Source: Chara braunii (taxonomy: Eukaryota > Streptophyta > Charophyceae > Charales > Characeae). From it: 32,055 bases of DNA. The DNA is taken from NCBI GenBank assembly GCA_003427395.1, contig BFEA01000163.1:332132-364186 (forward strand), read 5' to 3'. The notes under the pieces were generated by a model. It was not told the DNA's origin, made no database searches, and saw only the letters and a list, made by a program, of their open reading frames with translations. Below, piece after piece: positions 16,399 through 27,440 of the stretch. The translations under genes were made by a program, and so were the position numbers. The first letter of the stretch is position 1, and the number at the start of each line of letters is the position of its first letter.

Positions 16399-17400
16399 TT
16401 ATCTCCTGGAAGGGAATTGATCAGTCTCAGCGAAAGGTGCAAACTTTGAGGCATGGAAGACTGGGTGAGTGCTTAGGTGTCCAGGGACACGAACGACATA
16501 TGTGGGACCATCCAACTCATCTCCCACTACATCCAAGATTTCCCAGGGACCAAAGTACTAAGGCATTAGTTTGTGAGATATCCCGAACTCCTGTCCTAAC
16601 TCACTAGCCTTGACCCAGACACGTTCCCCTACCTGAAATGTGGACTGTCTGTGATGTTGATTCTCAGAAGCAATCATGGCTTGTTGAGCCTTCTTCATAT
16701 GCTCAACAGCCTCTTGCAACAACTTCTCATATTGCACACCGTATTCAAGTGTGCCTGGAGTTGCAGCGGGTCAGTTTTCAGGTAGGAGGAAGTCTAGTGC
16801 TGATCTAGGCTTCCATCCTAAATGCAGCTGGTTAGGACTAACGTCGGTACTGCTATGTATAGCATTGTTGTACAGGCTGGCAATGAGAGGTAACTCCTCA
16901 TCCCATTCGTCCTGGCCGGGCTTGATGTAATGCCTCAGCAAGTGCTGTACAACTCTATTCATTTGTTCGGTCTGTCCGTTGGCTTCGGGATGATTCCCTT
17001 AAGTCATCTGAAGTTGATTGCCCATCTGTTCCGCAATCGTCTTCCACAGCTCACTTGTGAATCGGACGTCTCGGTCACTCATGATGGTCTTTGGTAAACC
17101 AAAGTCCCTTACCTAGTTGTCCTTGAACAACTTGATGATGTATTCTGTCCTGGTTGTCTCTGGCATTGGTACTAGTCTAGCGTACTTGGTGAATCGGTCG
17201 ATGATGACGAAAATGTGCCTCTTACCACTCTTGCTGGTCACTAGGGTGTCCATGAAATCCATGGAAACACTCAATCCTGGACCATCAGGAATAGGTAAAG
17301 GCTTCAACAACCCAAGCGGTGCTTGAGTTCGCGGCTTGTCCCGCTGACAGACCTGACAGGTCTCAACATACTTATTTGCGTCATCTAGCATTCTGGGCCA
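16399..17400 (-). pseudogene. Retroelement 2 integrase, catalytic to C-terminal part
   Basis: The first catalytic Asp is in SVSMDFMDTL (about 17250). The second is in IMSDRDVRFTS (about 17080), after a TAG at 17113-17115. The third is the Glu in NHPEANGQTEQMNR (about 16970), after a TAA at 16999-17001. RPSALDF-like sequence and the GPW module follow, with stops at 16771-16773 (TGA) and 16558-16560 (TAG). All stops are in one frame, so no indel is needed in this kilobase. All three acidic residues are kept. Confidence 0.88.
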
Positions 17401-18127
17401 CCAAAATTGTTGTACTAAGTAAGCACTCGTCTTCTTGTAGGCAACGTGCCCAGTTGCGTCATGACATTCGCCTAAAAATAAAATACGCAACTGTTCACTA
17501 GATGGAACTACCAATCTCTTCATTTCGGCCTTATCAAGATAGAGTAGCCCGTCCACCATCACAAACTCACTTTCTGTGGCCTTGTCTTTTGCCTGAAGTT
17601 TGCGGATGATGTCCATCGTGACAGGGTCTTCCTGATAGGCCCCCACCAATGATTGAGTTACTTCATTAGATACGCCAAAGTCAGAAACTAGCGCTAGGTA
17701 GTCTGTTCTACGAGATAGCGCGTCTGCAACCTTGTTGTACTCTCCCTTCAGGTACTCAAGCTTGAAGTCATATTGGTCTATGACCTCAATCCATCGCTTG
17801 AGTGCATCAGAAAGAGTCGGTTGAGTCTTGATCCATTTGAGGGTCTGATGATCAGTCCTCAGATAGAAGAACCTTCCCAAAAGGAAGTGTCTCCAATGGA
17901 TTGTCCAATGGACAAGTGCCTTGTAGAGAGCATAGAGTTCCCTTTCGTAGGTGGACTTAGTCAACTTCTTCGATGGCATCTTCTTACTCATGTACTCAAT
18001 CGGTCTCAACTTTTTCCCATCCTGCTGAGCCAGCACTGCGCCAATGTCGTATTGGCTTGCGTCAGTGGTCACTATGAATGGCTTCTGCGGATCGGGAACC
18101 ATGAGGACCTCATGATTCATGAGTGCA
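17340..18127 (-). pseudogene. Retroelement 2 RNase H and integrase zinc-binding domain
   Basis: This is part of a 335-codon open segment (17113-18120). RNase H acidic residues are at D20 (TTDAS), E61 (YERELYAL), D90 (RTDHQTLKW) and D133 (VADALSRR). The integrase HHCC is at H220, H225 (HDATGH), C255 and C258 (CQVC). The segment is intact over these domains and is the best preserved in the element. Its apparent Met start is internal: upstream sequence continues pol after a frameshift. Confidence 0.92.
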
Positions 18128-19125
18128 ATGCTTCAATCTCTTGAAAGCACCCTCGCACTCATCACTCCAGTCCCACGGTGTGTCAAGTCGAGTTAGATCA
18201 GTCAAATGAGAGGCGACTGTAGAATAGTTGTTTACGAAGTTTTTATAGTAGCCGCACATTCCTAAGAATGATCTCACCTCAGTGACTGTCTGTGAGGTCG
18301 TGGTCAGTCTCTAATACTAGCCACCTTCACATCTTTCGGCCTAATTCCTTCCGCGGATACTTCATGACCCAAGTATAGTATCTTAGTGCGGCCAAACTCG
18401 CACTTCTCTAAGTTGACCTTATACTTGTGTTGTCGCAGAAGTGAGAGTACCTTCTCAACATGTTATGCGTGCTCCTCGGCAGACTTACTAAAGATCAAAA
18501 TGTCGTCTAAGTAGACCACGACAAACTTATCTAAATGGTCATGAAAGATCCGATTCATAGCGTGGTGGAATGTACCCGGCACATTGCAAAGACCGAAAGG
18601 CATCACTACAAACTTATACAGACCATAACGAGTTTGAAAAGTTGTCTTGTGTTGGTCCTCAGGTCTTATTGCGATCTGGTGATATCCGGATTTCAAGTCT
18701 ATCTTTGTATAGTACTTGCATCCCTACACCCTATCCAATAGGTCGTCTATGCGAGGAAGAGGCTCTGCGTTTTTCACAGTGATGGCATTGAGGCCTCTAT
18801 AATCAATGCACATCCTCAAAGTACCCCCCCTCTTCGGTACGAATAAAACGGGTGATCCGTAAGGGGAAGTACTAGGCCGAATCCAACCCTTCTCTGTCAG
18901 CTCCTTAAGCTGTCGCCGAAGTTCATCTAACTCGCCGGGGGCCATCCTATAGATCCTTTCCTTTGGGGTCTTACTCCCTGGAATGATTTCTATAGCGTGG
19001 ACAACTTCCCTTTCAACAACTCCTGTGGGCTCCTCGAACAGATCAGGGAACTTAGCAACGACGTGTTCTATCTCTGGGGGTGTTTTAACGGCCTCCCCTT
19101 TCTCAGAGACATAAACAAGGTACAT
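18128..19125 (-). pseudogene. Retroelement 2 reverse transcriptase
   Basis: [16 protein letters not shown] and [20 protein letters not shown] are followed by a TAG at 18724-18726. Then come [31 protein letters not shown] and the active site [16 protein letters not shown] at 18463-18465 follows, then KVNLEKCEFGRTKI and LGHEVSAEG. A TGA is at 18304-18306. Two frameshifts, near 18290 and 18128, cancel each other so that RNase H returns to the original frame. The catalytic YLDD is unchanged. N-terminal PR-RT linker: [15 protein letters not shown]. Confidence 0.93.
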
Positions 19126-19146
19126 ACCCTCCTCTTGGTTTTGCTT

Positions 19147-19821
19147 CTAGTAATTGTAGAACGTTGATGCACACAAGCAGCCATATGTATCTACAATACT
19201 ATTGGCCTTGAACTTGGTCAATCTGACAGTTCGGCCGTCGAACAACTCATGTTTGAGCACCTTCTTATCCCAGTCAAACTGGGGCTCAACAACTTCGAGG
19301 TAGTACATGCCTAACATGTCAAATGGTAAGTCGTTGCTAACCAAGAACGAGATCTTATGGTTAAGCTCTCCTCCCCCATAGGAGAAGGTACAGACTACGT
19401 CCTTGATGTAGTTTGTTACAATCATGCGCTCCTTGTTGGCCAAAGTAGATGCTACTGGTCTACTAAGGTGCCGTACCCGGTCCTGTAGGTGCAGCCTTTC
19501 CAAACAGTTGCGACTTATGTAATTTCGCGTGGAGCCTATGTTTATGAAGGCACCACATTTGCGGCATCCTACATCAACCTCCACCACGAAATGTTCCCCT
19601 CTAGGACCTTTCCTTAGCGCCACCCAAGATTCTCGAGGGTTCATATTTGACCACTCGCTCTCTAAGTCTTCTAAGGCCTCAGACACATCTAACATACAGA
19701 GCATAGTTTGGTCTAGTTGTGTCTGCGGGGTGACTAAGGGGTCATTAGCTTTCCCCTTGTCATGAAGTGAGGAGGGTATCATGCCCACTTCATCTTGAGT
19801 AGAAGCAGCTAAAACTTCCAC
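19147..19821 (-). pseudogene. Retroelement 2 protease, catalytic Asp lost
   Basis: About residues 77-115 read FVVEVDVGCRKCGAFINIGSTRNYIS. In retropepsins of this family this is the strand leading to the D-S/T-G active site, followed by Ser/Thr and Asn-Phe/Tyr-Ile. Here the triad is Asn-Ile-Gly, so the nucleophilic Asp is absent. SFLVSNDLPFDMLGMYYLE is the second half, with LG conserved. The segment is otherwise open for 224 codons. It begins in a frame different from the zinc-knuckle segment upstream. Confidence 0.75.
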
Positions 19822-19826
19822 TGGCC

Positions 19827-20150
19827 TTACGCGTTTTCCGAGTTAGAAGCCTGGGAGTAAGATGCCCCCATCTTTGGAGCAATCTTCTGCGTAACCTTTG
19901 CGTTCTGGCACTTGTATTGTGAGTGACCATACTCCCCGCAATAAATACAAGCACCACGCACTCGGCGGTCACGCCACACGTCTTGATCAAGACCTGCCTT
20001 TACCCATTCAGCCTGTTTGGTCTGATTGGAGGCGGTCTTCCCTTGACCCCTAGGTTGGCCCTTCCCTCGGCCAGCCGCCTTAGTCTTGACAACTGCGGCG
20101 AGGGTGCTACCCTCAGCTACCTCCTCGCCGTCATACTCTGAATAGTCCAT
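19827..20150 (-). pseudogene. Retroelement 2 Gag nucleocapsid with zinc knuckle
   Basis: CIYCGEYGHSQYKC (residues 68-81 of this open segment, at 19908-19949) is a perfect CX2CX4HX4C zinc knuckle. A basic GRGKGQPRGQGK stretch precedes it. The domain binds the genomic RNA during packaging. Acidic sequence upstream (MDYSEYDGEEV) joins it to the capsid segment, where a few stops intervene near 20180-20235. Confidence 0.9.
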
Positions 20151-20230
20151 CAGGTCAGAGAGTTCATCGATCTCTGTTTGAGTCCCATCTACTCAACCAT
20201 CATCAACTTAGCCCCCTTCTTCTTCCATTC

Positions 20231-20882
20231 CTAAGGACTCTTCTTCTTCTTTGAGTCATTNCCTGAGGTGGGTTGAGCATTGCCTAGCGTGGCCTCCAAG
20301 TTTAAGGCTTTCCTAGACAATGTCTCAAACGAAAGGTACTCGGTGCGTGCCTCACTGGCTAGTAAGTTCCTGATGTTCTCTGGGAAACATCTGACAAACG
20401 TAGTCAATAGGAACTGGTCGTTGTAGTTAATGCCCGGGACGAGGATCAGGCTCTCAACGGTAGTCGTAAGCTCCCTAACCGACTTGAACTTTCGTTGGTC
20501 TAGTTTGTTAATGGCATCAGTGGCCTTTTGTGCCTCCTGTGGGTTATGCCATCGAGCTTCTACCATTTCCATAAACTGGTCTAACGTCAGAGACTTAGCC
20601 CCAGTCCGCCATGCGTCTCCCATACCCGGCTTTTATAACTACCCCATCTAACCATTTGGCTGCCTTACCCTCCAGGTAAGATGCCGCAGTTACCACTTCG
20701 TCCTCTAGCAAGGTTCTTTTGGCCTTCACCCAAACCGGGGCCGTTCTCAACCAAGTGTTGAGTTCTTCATCCTTTCTTTCCGCTGAGAAGGGAGGAGGCG
20801 GTTTCATCGGGGTCTTAGGGTACCAATGCCCCTGCTGCTGTCTCTGTGGAGGAACAGGTTGTTGCGGTGATGTAGCAACCAC
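20231..20882 (-). pseudogene. Retroelement 2 Gag capsid
   Basis: PPPPFSAERKDEELNTWLRTA, ASYLEGKAAKWLDGVV and then, after a 1-nt frame change near 20620, LTLDQFMEMVEARW. DQRKFKSVRELTTTVESL and FLLTTFVRCFPENIRNLL follow, then SFETLSRKALNLEA. The order matches retrotrans_gag: a WL pair, a central W, then the helical bundle ending near Leu-Leu. One N lies at 20261. A Lys-rich tail leads to the nucleocapsid piece. Confidence 0.85.
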
Positions 20883-21662
20883 CGCGAGACCCGAAGAAGA
20901 AGATGCAACAGTCTATGCGGCTGCTGCAGACGTACCACTTGGTTGTGTGCCAGCTTGAACCGGAAAGGGGCCTGACATCGCCGACAACAGCAATGGCGAT
21001 TGTGCTGGTGGTCGAAATCCTGGCTTTGTCAATGCATCCAGGATCTGGTCTAGAGTGCTCTGCATGAAGTCTAATTTGTTGTCCACGTGTGCGTGCAATG
21101 ACTGCATATTCTTCTTCAATACTTTCAGCGGGTTAGTCAAATTCAGCCTTGTCAGCCTCTAAAGTTTTAAGCCTGGCTGCTCTAGTTTTCATCGCATTTT
21201 CTCTATCGGTAGCATCTTTCAGGTCCTGCTCTAACTTACGGCGGAGCGTCTCAACCTGCTGGATCTCTCTGAGCTCCCTCTCACGCGGGTTAACGGGTTG
21301 AACTGCGCGCCCGCCATTTGACTAGAAGACTGTCTAGAACCTGTGGAACCGAAAGTGTCCGAGGAACTTGTGGAAATCGTTGGCATTCCCAACTGGCTCC
21401 CATTAGTCCCTGACGAAGATGCAGCCCCGGCTGCTGCTGCGCCAGACATGGTTGCTGCCCTGGCTGCTGCTGCAGCCTGTTCCCTAGCTGCGATATTCGT
21501 TGTTGCCCTAGATGCTGCTAGAGCACAGGCTCTACGTTCGACTATAAGCCGTCTTTCTTCTCCCGGTTGTAGGGCCTGGAACACGTGCGGAACTCTTAAT
21601 GCTTTCGAACGTGTGAGTCTGCTATTGTCTGCTCTATCATCCACAGGATCTGTTCCGCTCAT
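20883..21662 (-). pseudogene. Retroelement 2 Gag N terminus
   Basis: The start ATG at 21660-21662 opens MSGTDPVDDRADN and an Ala/Ser-rich region (ARAATMSGAAAAG). After a frame change near 21290 the sequence reads NPREREL and a coiled coil rich in Leu, Arg and Glu (RRKLEQDLKDATDREN) to about 21130. A stop and second frame change follow, then KVLKKNMQSLHAHVDNKL and LDQILDAL, again coiled-coil like. A TAG lies at the end, near 20912. ATG position and the absence of coding upstream support this start. Confidence 0.75.
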
Positions 21663-22852
21663 TAGTTAGACAAACACTTTCTGCACTAGAATCCCCTAGT
21701 GGAATCCTACCGCAGCATGTATCTGACCGACACAAAATTTTCTATGTATAGTTGTGTCCGGCGAGTCCCCTACTATACCGAATCAAGTGGCATGACTACA
21801 ACATTCACACAGATTGTCTACATAGTCTAAATGCACCCTGATTGGTTCACTTACAGCAGCATTAGTTAGAACTGGCTATGGTAGCATACAACAGTCCTAC
21901 ACTAATCTGTCTATGAGGTTAGCAGTCCGTCAACCAACTAATCAAAGGTACAAAAAGACAATATAGCAGATGTATGATTGATGGGTATGGTTGTGTATAC
22001 AATTGAGCACCAATTAGAACCTACCCTCCCCTCCATCCAACATACCGAACAACATCATTGAGCGAGCAGTGTCTTCGTGTGTGTATCGGTCCACCCCTGT
22101 GCCCAAGTCAGAGCCAAGTAAGCCAGCCAGCCCACTCTTATTTACCCTCGTACGGAAACGAGCCTTACACCCGGATGATCTGGCTGATCAGGAGGAATTT
22201 ATAGAGCGCCCCCATCTCTTCAGGAATTCTTTAACGTCGCAGTCAGGACGACGATCACAACCAGAATCATTCCGAGTACCCAACCAGAAATGTTTATAGA
22301 CGGTCTGGTAAGCGTCTCATACAAGGCTGACACACTAGGCAAGATTTATATTTGGCGCAGCAAAGTGCCTTAATGGACAGCAGCCATCGCATGCGTGACC
22401 TACTCCCATTGGGTTGGCATGGTGACGGTGACCCAGTGCTTCGACCAGGGCCCTTCAAAGGCACCGCCCTTTCTCCTTCCAGATGCTTCCGGGAAGATTG
22501 TCGTCTCTCAAGGTAGTGCGCTCACGACACCTCACCAAGGAGAGGACTCTCAAGTTGGACTCACTTCCTCACGGTAAGAAGAGATTGAGAGAGTAGATAA
22601 GGTAAGGGAACAACGTACCTGGAGATAGCTGCCCCCAACCACCGAATGCAACATCAACATGCTCTCATCACCAATCATACATTCCGCATGTATCCACGGA
22701 ATACACTGTCGTTTTAGCCTTCCGGTGCACCCCTCTCTACGCAGGGCGTGCACCTATAGTGGCCTGACGTCACAAATACCCACTGCGAAGAAGCATCGTC
22801 AACGCACCAAGTCGGTATAACGCCAGCGTGCCAAAGGCAAGTGGCGATCAAA
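21663..22852 (-). other. Untranslated leader of retroelement 2
   Basis: This is 1.19 kb between the PBS and the gag ATG. It has only short unrelated open frames. Leaders of this length are known in plant Ty3/gypsy elements. No tandem repeat or second element is visible in it. Confidence 0.75.
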
Positions 22853-22867
22853 CCAACTCCGATACCA
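22853..22867 (-). promoter_or_regulatory. Primer binding site, initiator-Met tRNA type
   Basis: On the minus strand, 3 nt after the 5' LTR, the sequence is TGGTATCGGAGTTGG. It agrees at 10 of 12 positions with TGGTATCAGAGC, the usual plant site complementary to the 3' end of initiator tRNA-Met. It primed minus-strand DNA synthesis. Confidence 0.85.
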
Positions 22868-22870
22868 AAT

Positions 22871-24014
22871 TGCAAGGAACATGAGTGTGGACGAAGCACA
22901 AAAATCCAGAATGCAAAATCACACTGAAGTCCAAGTAGTCAAAGCCAAAGCAGATAGTACAATGGAACCGAGTAACCATCCAATTGAGAATGATACAGAA
23001 GAATCGTGAGTCAATGTCCATGCCCAACAGGGCAACACCAACAGCATAACCCAATGTAGCTCTCTCTTATGAATGGCGCCAGGCGCCCTATCTACTCTAC
23101 AGACTAAGCCTACAACTACAACAATGAAAGCAACCAGACACATAACCCAATGTAGCTCTCTCTTATGAATGGCGCCAGGCGCCCTATCTACTCTACAGAC
23201 TAAGCCTACAACTACAACTATGAAAGCAACCAGACAACTTGACTACCAGCGAGTGATGATGTCAACACCAATGTCGACCTCCACCTTCACCAGGTACGTG
23301 TCCTCTTCCCCACACTGTCCCTTGTTACCCACACAGCGCCCTTCACCTACGAAGACCACCTTCGCCCTTCACCCTCACTGCACCCTCATGCGGCCCGGCT
23401 ATGGCCGCCAGTGCCCTGGTGCGCAGGCAGTGCCCTACCGCCTAGCGCTGACCTGCCTTGCACCTCTCTTAGCGCAGCGCAGCAGCAGCAGCAACTCGCA
23501 TTAGCGCAGCGTGCCGGCATTGCCCGCAATGGCCAAGATGCCTGCCCACTCGTCCTGCTTGCCTATATGCTAGTGCAGTGTGTGGGCGGCCTCCCTTCAG
23601 CCTGTGACCGGGACCCAGAGGCTGAACCCAGCCCGATACAGTTGAGGCCCGGGGCAATGCAGTTGCGCCTCTTTCATCAAGGCCTGCAGCCAGGTTCAGA
23701 CTGTGGGCCGATTCCCCTTCGGCATTTTCGGCCTCTCTACCCAGCATGCATTATCGGCCTCACATTCAGATGGCTAGGGCCTAACTAACTCAGAGGCCCT
23801 GGGTCTCCGCATTTGCAAAGATTTGAGACTCGTGCACTCCAACCAACTGGCGTGCTGCAACTGTATGGACCCCACTTCGTGAAATATCTGCACTGAGGGC
23901 TCTTGTTGATTTGTTGGTCCGCCTTCACTTAGGGCGGGCACGAGGCTTGCTGGGGCCTTGGCCCAGAACGTGTACATCATGGCAAGGCCCTTACTTGAGG
24001 GCTCGTTCCTCACA
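22871..24014 (-). repeat. Retroelement 2 5' LTR, 1144 bp
   Basis: It has the same TGCAAGGAAC and GTTCCTCACA termini as the other LTR. It is longer by 103 bp. A 96-bp segment beginning CATAACCCAATGTAGC is tandemly duplicated (23045-23140 and 23141-23236), an 8-bp insertion lies near 22957, and one base is lost near 23812. It lies next to the PBS, so it is the 5' LTR, and it should hold promoter and U5. I cannot point to a certain TATA box. Confidence 0.95.
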
Positions 24015-24463
24015 CAAGCATGGGGGGGTGGCGGTAGGAAAAATAAATAACAGTGAAATTTTGAGAGAACATTAAAAATAAATAAATAAATAATAATAAT
24101 AACTTAAAAAATAAGGAAACAAAATGTGAAAAGAGAAATAAGATTTATTTTTTTGGAATTTTCGGCAGCATTTCCCTACCCCCATGGGATCAAGAGTGTG
24201 CCAAGGGAAAGGAGAGACCAAGATAAGCACACTAAGTTTCAAAATGCTCCAAATTAAAATTTCAGAAAATAAATAACAAAATAATAAATAAACTAGGCTA
24301 CCAAAGTGGCCCGGGGTCACTTACCCAGCCGGACGAAAAAATAAAAATAAAAATAAAAATATTTTTTAATTTTAGTTTTTATTCTAAATTTGGTGAAGAA
24401 TTTCGATGCGACCCTGAGACAAAAGTTGTTCAGTTTATTTTTCTGCGTAAGATACTTTTTTGC

Positions 24464-24496
<33 letters not shown>

Positions 24497-24904
24497 GGAC
24501 CTTCGCTGGTCCTTGCACGGGCTGGCCACCCGGGACCCGGGCGGCGTGGCTGGTAGCCTAGTAAATAAATAAATAAATAAGTAGATGAGGAGGTGAAGAG
24601 AAATTAAGTGTTGGATTTGTCAAAAATTTCGGCAGCATTTCGTTACGCCCATGGGGTCAAAGTGTGTCGTCAAGAAGAAAGGTTAAGTAAAATGAGAAAA
24701 TTTCAGCAGCACTTGGTTACCCCCACGGGGTCAAAATGTGTGCCGAAAGCAAGAATGACTAACTCCTAATCAGATTTAAGGGTGCCACAAATAGATTTTA
24801 ATTTTCAGAATAAGTAAAAAGAAAATTAAATAAATCAGAAAATGAGGAAAGAAGATGGGGAATAAGATAATTCGAATTTTTGGAAAAAAAAGGAAATATA
24901 AATC
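24015..24904 (-). other. AT-rich flank with CGGCAG repeat motif
   Basis: The sequence TTTCGGCAGCATTT followed by a C/G run and a GGGGTCAA-like word occurs near 24159 and 24627, and as TTTCAGCAGCACTT at 24701. Each is followed by a GTGTGCC or GTGTGTC word. The block also has (TAAA)n tracts near 24075 and 24557 and poly(T) at 24475-24495. No coding frame is supported. A similar motif appears in inverse orientation near 31600 and 31780, in the leader of retroelement 3. It may be leader or LTR sequence of another minus-strand element. Confidence 0.5.
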
Positions 24905-25435
24905 AAAAGAAAGATGAAAAGAAGAAAAATAGAAAATTTTCGAAGTTGAGGGGGAGGGCAATGAAAAAGTGAAGGAGAAAAGAGAGAATAGATGAGAGAG
25001 AGAAAAAAAGTGAAGGGGGAGATGGGGGAAGTGATGGGGTTGTAGTTAGGGGAGAGAAGGGGGTAGAGGATGAGAGAGAAAGGGATGGGAAAGGTGGAGA
25101 GGGATCAAGAAGCGAAGAGAAAAGAGGAGGAGAAAAAAGAAAATAAATGAATAAAATGGAGTAAAATAGCGGGTGGTGGGAGAAAAGGTGGGGTGGGGAA
25201 GGTAAAAAGAGGAGGGGAAAGAGGCAGTGGAAGGTGGGGGAAAAAGAAGGGGTTGAGGAGTGAAATAAGAAGGAGAGAAGGAGAAAGTTGAGAAAGGTGG
25301 GGAGAGGGGTACGAGTAGTGAGAGTGATTAGGGGGAAGTGAGTGAGGTAGAAAAAGAAGAAGTACAGGGGGTGAGTAAGAGGAGAGAGAAAAGGTAGAGA
25401 AAGTCGATTAGTAGGGAGAGGGAAGAGGGAGGTGA
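24905..25435. repeat. Purine-rich tract, about 530 bp
   Basis: The plus strand is nearly all A and G, with short breaks. The minus-strand frame that stays open here encodes only Ser, Pro, Leu and Phe and is not a gene. Such asymmetric tracts occur in LTRs and leaders of large plant retroelements and can form triplex DNA. I see no repeating unit. Confidence 0.9.
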
Positions 25436-26935
25436 TAACTGGCCCTAGGTGTCTCCAAGGGCACAAGGCATATGAAGACCAGGAGGGTATTGGCCTTTGC
25501 TGCAGCAAGCCAGCTGGAGGAGAGAGGGGGCTGAGATCTTGATCAGCCCCTAGCAGCAGCACTGCAGATCCAAGTGTGTTGTGTGAGCAGACCCTCACCA
25601 CTGTAGAGTAGCACCTGATCAGGGGGTCTTCACGGTCCACAGCAGGCTGCCTCACGGCACTACAGATGGTCACGGGCACAAGATGCAGCAGGCAAGGTGT
25701 CTCCCCACCGCAGGTGTGTGTGTGTGGGGGGGGGGGTGCAAATAGTTTTCTGCCCGTTGCTGTTGTGCTGGCCGGTGCTCAAGGGGGAGGGAGGGGGGGT
25801 AAATAGCTGGCATAGCCCGTCTTCAACTCCAGCATGCCGCCTTACCAGGCCATGCACACACTGTGGCCAGTGTGTTATAGAGGTGGCTACGCATGCGCAT
25901 AGCCAGCAGCTGCCCAGTTTCAAACCCTGGCAGCAGCATGCATACCGGATCTTGATAAGTAAATCCGGGAGGGGGCCGGGGCGGGGCAGCGCGGGCATGT
26001 GACGTGTGCGTGTGCGGCAGCCTTGGCCTTGGTGCGCTCGTGTCGTTGTCAGGCGGCCACAAGGGATGGGCCGCCTGAAAGTTGCGGCTTTGGGACCTAG
26101 GCTCAAAAACAAGTGTGTGTTTTGATGGTACTCTGGTTTCACGAGGCAGTAAAAATTAGGGGAACTCAGGGCACCCCTGATTTTGTGCGCAGTGAACCTT
26201 ACGAGTAACCCTCAAAGATGGCAAAATGGGTAACCGCTCCCGGCACATCTTGGAACCGTCACTTCCGCCCGTCCCGAGGCTAGACCTGAAATGGCCGGCC
26301 GCTAAGAGACATCGCGGGGACTGACCCCGCGGTAACGCCTTATGCAGCACACGATCGGGGCCGAGTGATGCCTCGAATTTTTGTCAATTTTGATGCCGAA
26401 ATGAAAATGGAAGAGACGAATAAAGATGGTGGGATGAAACAGAAAAACAAAATATTCTTTGTTTTTTATAATTTTCATGACATTTAATTTTAGTAGAAAC
26501 TCCGTCGTTATTTTACGTTTCCGGCAATGAGATCAAAAACGAAGAAAAAAGATTAAACATGACAAAAAAAAAGGGAAACAAAAGAATTTCAATCATTTGA
26601 TTTAAAACCCCTCAGTGTTTATTTTTTGTGAAATTGCGACTATTATAATAATTCAGACAATAGAATTAGGAAGAGAGTGAAATGATTAAAACAAAGATGG
26701 AACGAACAGGAACGACTGACTATTCGATGCCTGGCCTGATTTTGTTTGGATTACCCACCGTTAGCCCGGAACCCCGAGTTGATCAAATTCTCTGAACTCT
26801 AACCCCTTTCGTTACTATCCCCTGATGATCGGGATTTTCCGCGTCGTTCTCTTGATTTACCTGACTATTGACCCTCTGAGTCAGTCTGAGGATGGTCACA
26901 TGGGCAGNGTGAGACGGTGCTGCTTTGGACCAACG
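25436..26935. other. Non-coding stretch, nothing assignable
   Basis: Here I find only small hairpins. CGCGGGG-ACTGA-CCCCGCG is at 26315-26333, and CCGGAT...ATCCGG is near 25945. A G/T-rich block at 25715-25740 and AT-rich sequence at 26380-26680 lie between. Open frames are short and unlike known proteins. Confidence 0.55.
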
Positions 26936-27440
26936 GTATGATATTTGGGTCGGTACGGANACCGGTTCGGAGGGGTTNCGGTTATAGTTCGGTGTTTTGG
27001 TTCGGGGNGAGCTCAGTATCAGNGCATTTCAGGTTCGGACATATCANNGTAATTTATTGTCANGCTTGGGGCTGCTACGNCNATCTATTTCAGCTTCGCC
27101 GCCGCCATGGCGGTTTATCCCGGNCATGGTGCTATCGCGGCCATTGATTTCGGATTCGGTACGACTCGACACCGANATATTTTTTTTCCAGCTCGACAAG
27201 GGCTNGACATCAGCTTATTTCAGGCTCGAGCACATCAGGGTGATTTATTATCCGGTTTGGAACCACCACATTGATTTATTTCAGGATCNGAACAGCTTCN
27301 ACGTGACNCCGACCGTCNACTTCCGGATCAGCACCAACACGNCAATTTATTTCAGCATCGAAGCCATTGCCACATTAATTTTCTGGTTCGGTTTGGGGTC
27401 GGCTGNCACGGTACGGGCTATTTCAGTTCTCTGCGACAAC
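26936..27440 (+). repeat. Degenerate tandem repeat, about 60-bp period
   Basis: TTATTTCAG followed by (G/C)TTCG or (G/C)(A/C)TCG recurs near 27028, 27085, 27149, 27213, 27275 and 27349. The spacing is 55-75 bp, with GGTTCGG words between. About 20 Ns in the block point to collapsed or unresolved copies. No coding meaning is supported. Confidence 0.5.

Larger units (their letters stand above)
15072..24014 (-). mobile_element. Retroelement 2: complete but dead Ty3/gypsy chromovirus, 8.9 kb
   Basis: Two LTRs in the same orientation bound 6758 bp of internal sequence. In minus-strand order the internal part holds a PBS, a leader, gag with zinc knuckle, protease, RT, RNase H, integrase, a chromodomain and a PPT. 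The flanks CAAG (15068-15071 and 24015-24018) are a 4-bp target-site duplication. By eye the LTRs differ at about 50 positions in 1.04 kb (about 5%), mostly transitions, so the insertion is not recent. Coding sequence has at least eight stops in the RT-to-chromodomain part plus several frameshifts. It lies next to, and probably inside, the 5' part of retroelement 1. Confidence 0.95.

Noticed and set aside
24903-25679. 258-codon minus-strand frame rich in Ser, Pro, Leu and Phe
   Set aside because: It is the complement of a purine-rich tract, where stop codons are rare by composition.
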